Source: Sphingomonas sp. Leaf22
Lineage (GTDB): Bacteria > Pseudomonadota > Alphaproteobacteria > Sphingomonadales > Sphingomonadaceae
Assembly: GCF_001421715.1 (NCBI RefSeq)
Contig: NZ_LMKP01000043.1
Coordinates: 1 to 64,000, forward strand
Length of the DNA stretch: 64,000 bases
Direction: 5' to 3'
The position numbers and the translations under genes were made by a program. The notes under the pieces are model-generated. The model was not told the origin of the DNA and ran no database searches. It saw only the letters and a list, made by a program, of their open reading frames with translations. This document shows, one piece after another, positions 7,891-17,021 of the stretch (positions are counted from its first letter, which is position 1; every line of letters starts with the position of its first letter).

Positions 7891-8666
7891 GCGCCGACCG
7901 CCTGCATCAGCGACAATCCGCCATCGATCACGATCCGCGCACCGGTGATATAGCGCGCCCGGTCGCTCGCCAGGAACACCGCCAGATCGGCGACCTCCTC
8001 GGGCTGCCCCGCGCGCTGCATCGGAATGTTGCGCTCCAGCGACTGGCGATAGGCGACGTCCTGCTGCGCGCGGGCGTTCATCGGGGTCAGGATCATGCCC
8101 GGCTCGATCGCGTTGACGCGGATGCCGCGCGGCGCTTCCTCGATCGCCAGCGTCTCGACCAGATTGGTCAGCCCCCCCTTCGCCGCGCAATAATCCGCGC
8201 CGCCGGCGCGCACGGCATAGGCATGGATCGACGAGATTTGCAGGATCACCGCGTCGCCGCCGTTGTCGCCCCGCCCGGTCAGGAAGCGGCGCGACGTCAG
8301 GAACGCACCGGTCAGGTCGGTGTCGATCATGCCCCGCCACTGATCCAGCGCCATGTCGCGGACATTCACCCCGCGCATGTTCATGCCCGCCGAATTGACC
8401 AGTATCGCGGCCGGCCCCCACAGCGCCTCGACCTTGCCGAACGCGGCGTCGACCGATGCTTCGCCGTCCACATCGGCCTGAAGGGTGATCGCTTCGCCGC
8501 CCGCTTCGCGGACCGCCTGCGCGCTGTTTTCCGCGCCCTCCGTGTTCGAATGGTAGAGGATCGCCACCCGGTCGCCTTCGCGTCCGAACGCCGCCGCACA
8601 GGCCGCGCCGATCCCCGACTCCGCCCCCGTCACTATCACCGTCCGGCCTGTCACCATCGCCTCCAT
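7887..8666 (-). CDS. Short-chain dehydrogenase/reductase
   Basis: A 259-residue Rossmann-fold oxidoreductase. The cofactor motif TGAESGIG lies at 13-20, NSAG follows mid-protein, the catalytic serine is in ILQISSIHA, and the Tyr/Lys pair is YCAAK. The C-terminal IDGGL block is also classical. It resembles glucose-1-dehydrogenase-like sugar SDRs. The overlap with the GH130 gene downstream suggests oxidation or reduction of a sugar released by, or supplied to, that enzyme; this is inference from context. Confidence 0.88.
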   Translation of the reverse strand: MEAMVTGRTVIVTGAESGIGAACAAAFGREGDRVAILYHSNTEGAENSAQAVREAGGEAITLQADVDGEASVDAAFGKVEALWGPAAILVNSAGMNMRGVNVRDMALDQWRGMIDTDLTGAFLTSRRFLTGRGDNGGDAVILQISSIHAYAVRAGGADYCAAKGGLTNLVETLAIEEAPRGIRVNAIEPGMILTPMNARAQQDVAYRQSLERNIPMQRAGQPEEVADLAVFLASDRARYITGARIVIDGGLSLMQAVGA

Positions 8667-8866
8667 TATCGTTCGGGGGATGCAACGAACCGCGTGCGGC
8701 TTGGCTTCATGAACTTTCCTACACCTTCGGACGACGTCATGCTGGCGAGCCGCCGACGCTATCCGCGATTCGGGGGTGAGGTGCCGCGACGTCGACTACG
8801 TGTCACCTTCACCAACTTCGCCCCCCGCCCTATAGCCGCTTCACTTTCCCCATATCGGACAACGCC

Positions 8867-9709
8867 ATGCTCCCCGGTTTCGACCTCCCCGCCTTCGTCG
8901 CCGCCACCCTGTCCGAGGATATGGGCGACCTCGGCGACATCACCGCCGCCGCCGTCATCCCGGCCGATGCGGTCTTCACCGGCGTGATGGACAGCCGCGA
9001 CGCGATCACCGTAGCCGGCCTCGACCTCGCCGCCGCCTTCTTCCGCCATCTCGACCCCCACGTCGTTCTGGAACCGCTGGTCGCCGATGGCGACCGCGTC
9101 GCGGCCGGCACCGCCCTGCTCCGCCTGCGCGGCAATGCCCGCGCGCTGCTGACGGCCGAACGCTCGGCGCTGAACACCGTCCAGCACCTGTCGGGCATCG
9201 CCACCCTCACCGCCTGCTATGTCGCCGCAATCGCGGACACCGGCGCGACGCTGCTCGACACGCGCAAGACGATTCCCGGCCTGCGCATCCTCGAAAAATA
9301 CGCGACCCGCATGGGCGGCGCGACCAATCACCGCATGGGCCTGTGGGATGCGGCGATGATCAAGGACAATCACGTCGCCGTCGCCGGATCGGTCGGCGAA
9401 GCCACCGCCCGCGCCAAGGCGGCCGGCATCGACCGCATCATCGTCGAGATCGATTCGCTCGACCAGATCGAACCCGCGCTGGCGGCGGGCGCGACGCACC
9501 TGCTGCTCGACAACATGACCCCGCCGACCCTGCGCGAAGCGGCGGCGATGATCGCCGGTCGCGTCCCCGCAGAGGCATCGGGCGGGGTCAATCTCGACAC
9601 GATCCGCGCCATCGCCGAAACCGGCGTGACCTATATCAGCGTCGGCCGCCTGACCCAGTCGGCCCCCGCCGCCGATATCGGGCTGGATTTCACCTTCGAC
9701 GCCGCATAA
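8867..9709 (+). CDS. nadC: Nicotinate-nucleotide pyrophosphorylase (carboxylating)
   Basis: Quinolinate phosphoribosyltransferase makes nicotinate mononucleotide from quinolinate and PRPP in NAD synthesis. The 280-residue protein has the conserved blocks LSEDMGDLGDIT, ERSALNTVQHLSGIAT, DTRKTIPGLR, NHRMGLWDAAMIKDNH and ASGGVNLDTIR, in the right order. nadA and nadB are not in the window. The 200 bp upstream, shared with the divergent SDR gene, holds the promoter region. Confidence 0.96.
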   Translation: MLPGFDLPAFVAATLSEDMGDLGDITAAAVIPADAVFTGVMDSRDAITVAGLDLAAAFFRHLDPHVVLEPLVADGDRVAAGTALLRLRGNARALLTAERSALNTVQHLSGIATLTACYVAAIADTGATLLDTRKTIPGLRILEKYATRMGGATNHRMGLWDAAMIKDNHVAVAGSVGEATARAKAAGIDRIIVEIDSLDQIEPALAAGATHLLLDNMTPPTLREAAAMIAGRVPAEASGGVNLDTIRAIAETGVTYISVGRLTQSAPAADIGLDFTFDAA

Positions 9710-9740
9710 CCACCGGACAGCGCTCCACAGAGGGAACTCC

Positions 9741-10175
9741 ATGCGTCCAAGCTCGATCGTCCGGTTCGACCGGCTCTACCTCGCCTCGATCGTCGTCGGG
9801 CTGATCGGCAATGTCATCGAATGGCCGGTGACCATGGCCCGCCTGACCGAAAACGCGCAAACCGCCGCGCTTGGCTCGGGCGCCGCGGTCGCCGCCGGCG
9901 GCATGATCGCGGCCGGCGTGCTGATCGCGCTGGTGTTGTGGTTCTTCGCGGCAAAGCGCGCCAGCAACGTCGCACGCTGGATCGTGGCGGTCTTCACCGC
10001 CTTCTCGGTCGGCAGCCTGCTCCTCGGGCTCGCCGGCGGTGCGGTCATCCTCGACGCTGGCGGGATCATCCGCCTCGTCGCGGTCGCGTTGCAGGCGGCA
10101 GCGACCTTCTTCCTGTTCCGCCCCGACGCCGCCGCATGGTTCGCGCCGTTCGAACCCGTGGAGGACGAAGCATGA
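9741..10175 (+). CDS. Four-helix membrane protein, function unknown
   Basis: A 144-residue protein with four predicted membrane helices (roughly residues 12-30, 45-70, 78-105, 110-128) and an acidic C-terminus (EPVEDEA). I do not recognise a family. It lies 31 bp after nadC on the same strand, and its stop overlaps the start of the RNase T2 gene (ATGA), so it belongs to the nadC-RNase operon. A GAGGG-type ribosome binding site precedes the ATG. Confidence 0.7.
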   Translation: MRPSSIVRFDRLYLASIVVGLIGNVIEWPVTMARLTENAQTAALGSGAAVAAGGMIAAGVLIALVLWFFAAKRASNVARWIVAVFTAFSVGSLLLGLAGGAVILDAGGIIRLVAVALQAAATFFLFRPDAAAWFAPFEPVEDEA

Positions 10176-10891
10176 TGCGACGTGCCCTGACGCTCGCCGC
10201 CCTGCTCCTTCCCGCCGCCGTCCAGGCGCAGACGCTGAAATGTTCGGCCCCGGCGCAGATTCAACGCCCGCGCCCCGACCTGCCCAGCCCGTCGCAGCCG
10301 CGCCGCGTGCTCCCGATCGGCAGCTATACGCTGGCGATCACGTGGAGCCCCGAATTTTGCCGGACGCGCGCCGACGACCCGCGCAACGCGTTCCAGTGCG
10401 ACGGCAGCAATCGCTTCGGATTCACGCTGCACGGCCTGTGGCCCGATGGCGAGGGCAAGGACTGGCCGCAATATTGCACCTCGACGCCGATCCTGCCGCC
10501 GGCGGTGATCGCCAAAAACCTGTGTGTCACCCCCTCGGCGCAATTGCTCCAGCACGAATATGCCAAGCATGGCACCTGCATGGGCGTGTCGCCGGCGGGC
10601 TATTTCGACGAATCCCGCACCCTGTTCGGGAAACTGCGCTTCCCGGACATGATGGCGCTGTCACGTCGCCCCAGTCTGACCGCCGGACAGCTTGCCGCCG
10701 CGATCGCCCGCGTCAATCCGGGCGTCACCCCGCAATCAATGCGGATCACCACCAACAAGCGCGGCTGGCTGGACGAGGTCTGGCTCTGCCTCGACAAGCG
10801 TCGTCGTTACACCGCCTGCCCGGCACATCAGGGTGGCGTGACGCCCGGCACCCGGATCAAGATCTGGCGCGGCGGGCGGCAGGCGGCGTAA
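10172..10891 (+). CDS. Secreted ribonuclease T2 family protein
   Basis: A 239-residue endoribonuclease. An N-terminal signal peptide (MMRRALTLAALLLPAAVQAQ) predicts export to the periplasm. Both active-site segments are intact: CAS I FTLHGLWP (His87) and CAS II EYAKHGTC (Glu129, His133). Cysteines around them would form the family's disulfides. T2 enzymes cleave RNA with little base preference and can scavenge nucleotides. Its start overlaps the previous membrane protein gene. The stop lies next to the end of the convergent DUF4112 gene. Confidence 0.93.
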   Translation: MMRRALTLAALLLPAAVQAQTLKCSAPAQIQRPRPDLPSPSQPRRVLPIGSYTLAITWSPEFCRTRADDPRNAFQCDGSNRFGFTLHGLWPDGEGKDWPQYCTSTPILPPAVIAKNLCVTPSAQLLQHEYAKHGTCMGVSPAGYFDESRTLFGKLRFPDMMALSRRPSLTAGQLAAAIARVNPGVTPQSMRITTNKRGWLDEVWLCLDKRRRYTACPAHQGGVTPGTRIKIWRGGRQAA

Positions 10892-11317
10892 TCAGAGCTC
10901 GACCGTCGCCGTCGCGGGATGGTGGCGGTCGAGATGCTTGCGAATGATCCGCAGATTGCGAGTGTTCGACCGGAAGAAGAAATCGGGCACCGCCCCGACG
11001 ACCGGGATCAGCCCCAACGCCCAGTCGGTGCCGACATTTCCGGCCATCCGCGCCATCTGCCACCGCGACATGCCGAGGTTGCGCGCTTCCCACAGCATGT
11101 AACTGCCCATCGCCGCGCCGATGAAGCTGCCGACCACGGGGATGAAGTTCAGCAGGAAATCGAGGCCCATCGGACGGTTGATGCCGGGAATGGTCATCGA
11201 CCGTTCCATCAGTCGCTCGATCGCCACCACGCGGCGGCGCACGGCGGCGGGATCACGGTCGAGATGTCCGGCGATCTGCTCGAACAATTCGGGGGAGATG
11301 CGGGTCGGCTTTGCCAT
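10892..11317 (-). CDS. DUF4112 membrane-associated protein
   Basis: A 141-residue protein. Two hydrophobic stretches (LLNFIPVVGSFIGAAMG and ALGLIPVVGAVPDFFF) share the repeated IPVVG motif, which is characteristic of DUF4112. Function is unknown. AGGAGG sits directly before the ATG at 11317, inside the stop region of the upstream solute-binding protein gene, so the two are co-translated. It is convergent with the RNase T2 gene with no spacer. Confidence 0.85.
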   Translation of the reverse strand: MAKPTRISPELFEQIAGHLDRDPAAVRRRVVAIERLMERSMTIPGINRPMGLDFLLNFIPVVGSFIGAAMGSYMLWEARNLGMSRWQMARMAGNVGTDWALGLIPVVGAVPDFFFRSNTRNLRIIRKHLDRHHPATATVEL

Positions 11318-11322
11318 GCCTC

Positions 11323-12714
11323 CTATTTGGTATCGCCACGCAGGTGGTTCAACGGATGGACGCCACGCGGATTGGTCTGGAACCCGCGCAGGCGCGGCGC
11401 GACCAGCGACCAGCGCCACGGTCGCGCGACGGCCACGAACGCGACATCGGCGGCCAGCGCCGCATCCGCCGCCGCCAGCCGCTGCGCCCGTTCGGGCAAC
11501 GACGTGGCATCGCGTGCCGCCGCGATCAGCGTCATCGCATCCATCGCGCAACCCCGGCACGCCGTCGCCAGATACCAGCGCGCACTGTCATAGGGGGCGA
11601 CCCGGTCGATCAGCAGCAGGTCGGCCGGCGCATCGATCCCGACCCGCTGCCCGTGTATCCCGGTCCGCGCCAGTGCCGCAGCCATCCGACCCCACAACAG
11701 CGTCGCGCCGGGACCGTCGGGCAGCGCGACCCGCACCGTCACCGGTCGGCCCCACGCCGCGACCTGCGCCCGCGCGGTCTGCCAGCGCTGGTCCTCGGTC
11801 AGCTTGCGCCATGGCGGCAGCGCCGGATCGCTCGCCGAATCGAACGCTTCGGGCAGGATGGTGTCGATGCCGGCCCAGCCGCCATCGATCGCGGCAGGCA
11901 GATTGGCGGTCTGGATCGCCATGGCTACCGCTGCCCGGTTCAGCGGCGCGGCAAGAAACCCGTCGCGCCCGACAAAGGCGAAACCGAACAGCCCGCGCGC
12001 CGGATCGACGCGAATGTCCGTCGTCCGCAGCCCGGCCGCGGCGACGATCGGCCAGTCGGCCAGCGCGCCCCCCAGCACGAGATCGCTTCGCTTCGCCCCG
12101 AACCGCGCCACGGCCAGTGCCGCACGCGCACCGTTCAGCCGCACCTCGTCGGCGGGAACCGGGGCCGGCGCGTCCGAATCGACCGGCGCGCGCAGCCGCA
12201 CGCCCTGCCCCCGCAGCCGCCGCATCGGTCCACTGCCCTGCGCACCGTGCATCACCGCCAGTTCGGGTTGCGCCAGCAGGGTCAGCAGCTCGGTATTCGG
12301 CCGTTTCAACCGGATCTCGATAACCTGCGGCGTCATCGCCACGATCTCGTCGATCGAGCGCAGGAACGGGGTCAGCCGGTGCCCGGCCCCGGTCCGCGCC
12401 GCACGACGCAGCGCGGGGACGACCTGATCGGCGGTGACCGGCCGCCCGTCGCTCCACGTCGCCGTGCCCAGCCGAAAGATATAGCTGCGCCCGTCATCGA
12501 CCATGTTCCAACGTTCGGCGATCGCCGGTTCGACCTGTCCTGCCGCGTCGAACCGTACCAGCCCCTGTGCCAGCGCACTGCGCAGCAGGACGCGTTCGGT
12601 ATTGCCGTTGCCGTCCTGCTCGATCGCATCGACCACCACCGGCCGCTCGTCCGCCCCCCGGTCGCATGCGGCCAGCGTCAGCAACAGGGGGCCAAGAAAC
12701 AGCAAACGGGTCAT
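11323..12714 (-). CDS. Solute-binding lipoprotein of the peptide/nickel (SBP_bac_5-like) type
   Basis: A 463-residue lipoprotein. The signal ends in a lipobox LAAC with Cys17 as the acylated residue. Features of family 5 periplasmic binding proteins include LVRFDAAGQVEPAIAERW and the FRLGTATWSDGRPVTADQV block. The sequence is shorter and more divergent than oligopeptide-binding proteins. No permease or ATPase genes are near, so it is an orphan: it may feed a distant transporter or have another role. ATG 12714 was chosen for the signal peptide; 12726 is an alternative. Confidence 0.8.
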   Translation of the reverse strand: MTRLLFLGPLLLTLAACDRGADERPVVVDAIEQDGNGNTERVLLRSALAQGLVRFDAAGQVEPAIAERWNMVDDGRSYIFRLGTATWSDGRPVTADQVVPALRRAARTGAGHRLTPFLRSIDEIVAMTPQVIEIRLKRPNTELLTLLAQPELAVMHGAQGSGPMRRLRGQGVRLRAPVDSDAPAPVPADEVRLNGARAALAVARFGAKRSDLVLGGALADWPIVAAAGLRTTDIRVDPARGLFGFAFVGRDGFLAAPLNRAAVAMAIQTANLPAAIDGGWAGIDTILPEAFDSASDPALPPWRKLTEDQRWQTARAQVAAWGRPVTVRVALPDGPGATLLWGRMAAALARTGIHGQRVGIDAPADLLLIDRVAPYDSARWYLATACRGCAMDAMTLIAAARDATSLPERAQRLAAADAALAADVAFVAVARPWRWSLVAPRLRGFQTNPRGVHPLNHLRGDTK

Positions 12715-12756
12715 GCGTCGCTCCATGCCATGAAAGGCGTGGCGGCGGCCAGCCCG

Positions 12757-12842
12757 TGGTACGGACGGCGGGACTTGAACCCGCACTCCCGATGGGAAGC
12801 GGATTTTAAGTCCGCTGCGTCTACCGATTTCGCCACGTCCGC
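12757..12842 (-). tRNA. tRNA-Leu (TAA anticodon)
   Basis: An 86-base class II tRNA on the minus strand. Anticodon stem GCGGA/TCCGC closes loop CTTAAAA with TAA. There is a long variable arm, T-loop GGTTCAAGTCC, and an encoded CCA. The first acceptor pair is G-U. It decodes UUA/UUG leucine codons, which are rare in this genome. Confidence 0.96.
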
Positions 12843-12893
12843 GTGGAGGAGGCTGCGTTCCAAGCGGATCGGCGCGCGCCCGTCAAGCCGCCG

Positions 12894-13769
12894 CTACCGC
12901 AGCATCTGGATGATGCCGGAGAAATCGGTCGCAGCATGGCCGTCCTCGACGAAGCGGGCGTAGAGTTCGGCGGCGCGCGCGCCCATCGGCGTGTCGGCCC
13001 CCGCCCCTGCCGCTGCCTGCATGGCGAGGCGCAGGTCCTTCAGCATCAGCGCGGCGGCGAACCCGCCCTGAAATCCCCGGTCGGCGGGCGTTTCGGGACC
13101 GACGCCCGCCACCGGGCAATAGCTGGTCATCGACCAGCACTGGCCCGAACTGACCGAGGAAATGTTGTAGAAGGTCTGCGCATCCAGCCCCAGCTTCCCG
13201 GCCAGCGCAAACGCTTCGCACGTCGCGATCATCGATGCGCCGAGCAGCATGTTGTTGCACATCTTCGCCGCCTGCCCCGCGCCGTTCGCGCCGGCATGGA
13301 TCACCGCCTTGCCCATATCTTCCAAGAACGGCGCAGCCTTGGCGAAGGCCGCCGGGGTGCCGCCGACCATGAAGGTCAGTGCGCCCGCATTCGCGGCGGC
13401 GATGCCGCCCGATACCGGCGCGTCGACCGCCTGCAAGCCCTTCGCGCGGGCCGCCTCGGCCACCTGACGGGCGGTATCGACGTCGATCGTTGAACAATCG
13501 ATCAGCACCGCGCCGGTATCGACCGCATCGAACAGCCCGTCGGCATAGATGTGCGCGACATGCGTCCCCGCCGGCAGCATCGTCACCACCGCCTGCGCAC
13601 CGGTCGCCGCCTCGACCGCATCGCCGACCGGCAGGCAACCGGCCGCCTTCGCCCGGGCCAGCGCATCGGCGGACAGGTCGAACGCACGGACGTCATGCCC
13701 CGCCCTCGCCAGATTGGCCGCCATGCCGCCGCCCATATTGCCGAGGCCGATGAATCCGATCCGTGCCAT
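12894..13769 (-). CDS. mmsB: 3-hydroxyisobutyrate dehydrogenase
   Basis: Oxidises 3-hydroxyisobutyrate to methylmalonate semialdehyde with NAD in valine catabolism. The 291-residue protein has GFIGLGNMG at 5-13, the substrate block DAPVSGGIAAANAGALTFMVGG, and GAGQAAKMCNN with the catalytic lysine near residue 171. A clear GGAGGAA ribosome site lies before the ATG at 13769. It follows the enoyl-CoA hydratase gene by 11 bp, as expected in a valine operon. Confidence 0.93.
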   Translation of the reverse strand: MARIGFIGLGNMGGGMAANLARAGHDVRAFDLSADALARAKAAGCLPVGDAVEAATGAQAVVTMLPAGTHVAHIYADGLFDAVDTGAVLIDCSTIDVDTARQVAEAARAKGLQAVDAPVSGGIAAANAGALTFMVGGTPAAFAKAAPFLEDMGKAVIHAGANGAGQAAKMCNNMLLGASMIATCEAFALAGKLGLDAQTFYNISSVSSGQCWSMTSYCPVAGVGPETPADRGFQGGFAAALMLKDLRLAMQAAAGAGADTPMGARAAELYARFVEDGHAATDFSGIIQMLR

Positions 13770-13780
13770 GCTGGTTCCTC

Positions 13781-14557
13781 CTACCGCCCCGTCCAGTTGC
13801 CGGGACGCTTCTCGACAAAGGCGGTCATGCCTTCCTTCTGGTCGGCCGTCCCGAACAGGCCGTGGAACAGGCGGCGTTCGAACTGGACCCCCTGCGTCAG
13901 TGTCGTGTCGAACGCGGCGTTGACCATTTCCTTGTTCGCCTTGACCGCCAGTGGTGCCATGGCGGCAATGGCCTGTGCGGTCTTCACCGCGTCCTCGACC
14001 AGATCGTCGGCGGGCACGATCCGCGCGACCAGACCGCAACGCTCCGCTTCCTCCGCGCCGATCATCCGGCCGGTCAGGCACATCTCCATCGCCTTGGCCT
14101 TGCCCACCGCGCGCGCGAGCCGCTGCGACCCGCCCATGCCGGGGGTGACGCCCAGCTTGATCTCGGGCTGGCCGAATTTCGCGGTATCGGCGGCAAGGAT
14201 GAAGTCGCACATCATCGCCAGCTCGCACCCGCCGCCCAGCGCGAAGCCGGCGACGGCGGCGATGATCGGCTTGCGGGTGCGGGTGAACGCGTCCCAGCCA
14301 CTGAAATGGTCGCCGCCATACATGGCGGCGAAATCCATTTCCTGCATTTCCTTGATATCCGCCCCGGCGGCGAACGCCTTGGCCGATCCGGTGATGACCG
14401 CGCAGCCTTGGCTCGGGTCCGCGTCGAACGCGCGCATCGCGTCGAGCAGTTCGGACAGGATCTGCGCATTGAGCGCGTTCAGCGCCTGCGGCCGGTTGAG
14501 CGTGACCAGCGTCACCGCGTCGCGGCGCTCGACCAGAATGGTTTCATAGTCGGACAT
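13781..14557 (-). CDS. Enoyl-CoA hydratase
   Basis: A 258-residue crotonase-fold enzyme. It has the oxyanion segments AFAAGADIKEM and AGFALGGGCELAMMCD and the two glutamates of hydratases (in GGGCELA and FGQPEIKLG). In this locus it most likely hydrates methacrylyl-CoA to 3-hydroxyisobutyryl-CoA in valine breakdown, though short-chain enoyl-CoA activity is generally broad. It precedes mmsB by 11 bp. A palindromic repeat lies immediately upstream. Confidence 0.92.
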   Translation of the reverse strand: MSDYETILVERRDAVTLVTLNRPQALNALNAQILSELLDAMRAFDADPSQGCAVITGSAKAFAAGADIKEMQEMDFAAMYGGDHFSGWDAFTRTRKPIIAAVAGFALGGGCELAMMCDFILAADTAKFGQPEIKLGVTPGMGGSQRLARAVGKAKAMEMCLTGRMIGAEEAERCGLVARIVPADDLVEDAVKTAQAIAAMAPLAVKANKEMVNAAFDTTLTQGVQFERRLFHGLFGTADQKEGMTAFVEKRPGNWTGR

Positions 14558-14576
14558 CGGGGTTCCTCCAACGATA

Positions 14577-14674
14577 CGTCATTCCGGCGGAGGCCGGAAT
14601 CCATGGATACGGGGCGTCGGCGATAGAGCCGCGCACGCCCGAAACAATGGATTCCGGCCTCCGCCGGAATGACG
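14577..14674. repeat. Perfect 28-bp inverted repeat
   Basis: Arms 14577-14604 and 14647-14674 are exact reverse complements. Each arm also contains its own 8-bp palindrome (14581-14588 with 14593-14600). The element lies between two co-directional genes of the valine locus, so it is transcribed and could form a strong RNA hairpin between the cistrons. Confidence 0.85.
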
Positions 14675-14704
14675 AAGGGATATGCTGGGAATGACGCACG
14701 AGCA

Positions 14705-15742
14705 TCATTGCGGCTGCCATTCGTCGGCGGGGGACAGCGGTGCGAAGATGCGGTCGATCATATGGTCGCTGACCGCTTCGGGCGTCGCCGGGTCCCATTT
14801 CGGCGCGTGATCCTTGTCGACGATCACCGCGCGGACGCCCTCGACGATGTCCGGCCGCTGGACGATCCGGGTGACGACCGCATATTCCTGCCGCATCTCG
14901 TCCTCGAAGGTCGGCATGGTCGCCCCGTCGAGCAGCAGCTTCAGCGACACCTTGCACGACAGCGGCGACCGCTGGCGCAGCGTCGCCAGCTGCGCCTGTG
15001 CCCAGTCGGAGCCGTCGGCCTCCAGCGCAGCCAGAATCTCCTCGAAATCGTCGCTGGCGAACAGGCGGTCGATCGCCTCGCGCTGCGTCAGGATCGCCGC
15101 TTCGCCGGGCAGGACGGCGTGATCGGACAGGATCGCCTCGATCGCCAGCGGATCGGCCGCGATCGCCGCCTTGATCGTGTCGAGCGCCGCCGCCGGCACC
15201 AGATGCGTCGCCAGCCCCAGCGCCAGCATCTCGCTCCCGTCCAGCCGCGCCCCGGTCAGCGCCAGATACTGGCCGATCCGTCCGGGCAGGCGCGACAGAT
15301 ACCAGCCGCCGCCGACATCGGGGAACAGGCCGATCGCGGTTTCCGGCATGGCGAAGCGCGTATGCTCGGTCGCGATGCGGACCTTGCATGGCTGCGAAAT
15401 GCCGACGCCACCGCCCATCGTCACCCCGTCCATCACCGCGACGGTGGGCTTGGCATAGGTGAACAGCCGGTGGTTGAGCCGATATTCGACCGCGAAGAAG
15501 GCGCGGGCGGCGGCACCGTCGCTCGCGCTGCTGTCGGCGATCATGCGGATATCGCCGCCGGCACAGAAACCACGCCCCTCGGCGTGGTCGATCAAAATAG
15601 CGTGAACCGCCGGATCGTCGCGCCATTGCTCGAGCGCGGCGAGCATCGCCTCGCACATGGCGTGGTTCAGCGCGTGCAGTGCCTTGGGCCGATTCAACCG
15701 GATGCGGCCGAGATGGCCGTCGATAGAGGTCAGGATCACCAC
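14705..15742 (-). CDS. 3-hydroxyisobutyryl-CoA hydrolase
   Basis: A 345-residue crotonase-fold thioesterase that releases free 3-hydroxyisobutyrate for MmsB. Diagnostic segments are GRGFCAGGDIRMIAD, GVTMGGGVGISQPC and FAMPETAIGLFPDVGGGWYLSRL, which distinguish the hydrolase from hydratases. No ATG fits; the GTG at 15742 has a strong GGGGAGG site six bases upstream and gives the family length. That ribosome site lies inside the arm of an intergenic inverted repeat. Neighbours upstream and downstream complete the valine pathway. Confidence 0.92.
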   Translation of the reverse strand: MVILTSIDGHLGRIRLNRPKALHALNHAMCEAMLAALEQWRDDPAVHAILIDHAEGRGFCAGGDIRMIADSSASDGAAARAFFAVEYRLNHRLFTYAKPTVAVMDGVTMGGGVGISQPCKVRIATEHTRFAMPETAIGLFPDVGGGWYLSRLPGRIGQYLALTGARLDGSEMLALGLATHLVPAAALDTIKAAIAADPLAIEAILSDHAVLPGEAAILTQREAIDRLFASDDFEEILAALEADGSDWAQAQLATLRQRSPLSCKVSLKLLLDGATMPTFEDEMRQEYAVVTRIVQRPDIVEGVRAVIVDKDHAPKWDPATPEAVSDHMIDRIFAPLSPADEWQPQ

Positions 15743-15744
15743 AA

Positions 15745-15879
15745 ATCCTCCCCGGCACGGGGAGGGGGACCATCCAAAGGATGGTGGAGGGGGGCATCCC
15801 CACCCGCAACCGTCGTGGTAGAGGACAGCCCCCTCCACCACCGCTGCGCGGCGGTCCCCCTCCCCGTGCCGGGGAGGAT
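15745..15879. repeat. 27-bp perfect inverted repeat carrying a gene's ribosome binding site
   Basis: Arms 15745-15771 and 15853-15879 are exact reverse complements, with further paired purine/pyrimidine blocks inside. The whole gap between the acyl-CoA dehydrogenase stop and the hydrolase GTG is this element. The left arm supplies the GGGGAGG of the hydrolase gene on the minus strand, so folding could mask or expose that site. Confidence 0.85.
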
Positions 15880-15881
15880 CT

Positions 15882-17021
15882 TCATCGCACCAGCTCCCGC
15901 CCGATAATCATCCGCATCACCTGATTCGTGCCCTCAAGGATCGAATGCACGCGCAGATCGCGCCAGAAGCGTTCGATCGGATAGTCCATCAGATAGCCAT
16001 AGCCGCCATGCAGTTGCAGCGCCTGATCGACCACCTTCGATCCCGTATCGGTGGCGAAGCGTTTCGCCATCGCGGCGAAGCGCGTCTTGTCGGGCGCATT
16101 CGCGGTCACCTTGGCAGCGGCGGTGTAGAGCAGCGCGCGTGCCGCCTCCAGCTCGGTCGCCATGTCGGCCAGCGTGAATTGCGTGTTCTGAAAATCCGCG
16201 ATGGGCTTGCCGAACTGCTGCCGCGCCTTGGTATAGGCGATGGCTTCGTCCAGACAGCGTTGCGCCCCGCCCAGCGAACACGCCCCGATATTGAGCCGCC
16301 CGCCGTCCAGCCCCTGCATCGCGATCGAAAAACCCTGCCCCTCGACCCCGACCAGATTGGCGGCGGGCACCCGCACCTGATCCAGAATGACCGCCCGCGT
16401 CGGCTGCGAATGCCAGCCCAGCTTGCGTTCGTTCGCGCCGAACGAGACGCCGGGCATGTCCTTCTCGACCAGCAGGCACGAAATGCCCTTCGGCCCCTCG
16501 CCACCGGTCCGGACCATGACCAGATAGACGTCGTTGTCGCCCGCGCCGGAGATGAACTGCTTGGTGCCGGTGACGATATAGTCGTCGCCGTCGCGCACCG
16601 CCCGGGTCTTCAGCGCCGCCGCGTCCGATCCCGAGGACGGTTCGGTCAGGCAATAGCTGGCCAGTCTGTCCATGGTGACGAGGTCGGGGAGGAAGCGCGC
16701 CTTCAGCTCCGGCGACCCGAACGCGTCGAGCATCCACGCCGCCATGTTGTGGATCGAAATGAACGCGCTGGTCGACGGACAGCCATAGGCCATCGCCTCC
16801 ATGATCAGCGCCGATTCCATCCGGCCAAGGCCGATGCCGCCCGACTCTTCGGACACATAGATCGCGGCGAAGCCGAGGTCGGCCGCCTGCTTGATCGTAT
16901 CGCGTGGGAAGATGTGCTGCTCGTCCCATTCGGCGGCGTGCGGGGTGATCGCATCCGCCGTGAACCGTCGCGCCAATTCCTGAATGTCACGCTGGTCGTC
17001 GGTAAGGTCAAAGGGGTTCAC
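15882..17021 (-). CDS. Acyl-CoA dehydrogenase, isobutyryl-CoA type
   Basis: A 379-residue FAD enzyme. It has the family signatures YCLTEPSSGSDAAALKT, KQFISGAGDNDVYLVMVRT and the C-terminal LHGGYGYLMDYPIER with the catalytic Glu in HSILEGTNQVMR. By context it oxidises isobutyryl-CoA to methacrylyl-CoA in valine degradation. Short/branched-chain specificity is inferred from neighbouring genes rather than proven. The start overlaps the stop of the Rid gene (ATGA). Confidence 0.93.
   Translation of the reverse strand: MNPFDLTDDQRDIQELARRFTADAITPHAAEWDEQHIFPRDTIKQAADLGFAAIYVSEESGGIGLGRMESALIMEAMAYGCPSTSAFISIHNMAAWMLDAFGSPELKARFLPDLVTMDRLASYCLTEPSSGSDAAALKTRAVRDGDDYIVTGTKQFISGAGDNDVYLVMVRTGGEGPKGISCLLVEKDMPGVSFGANERKLGWHSQPTRAVILDQVRVPAANLVGVEGQGFSIAMQGLDGGRLNIGACSLGGAQRCLDEAIAYTKARQQFGKPIADFQNTQFTLADMATELEAARALLYTAAAKVTANAPDKTRFAAMAKRFATDTGSKVVDQALQLHGGYGYLMDYPIERFWRDLRVHSILEGTNQVMRMIIGRELVR

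Noticed and set aside
11311..12963. 550-codon plus-strand frame across the solute-binding protein, tRNA-Leu and beyond
   Set aside because: It runs through a tRNA gene and has Pro/Arg-rich composition typical of a shadow frame in GC-rich DNA.
14577..14674. Insertion sequence ends
   Set aside because: The perfect inverted repeats enclose only 42 bp, with no transposase and no evident target duplication.
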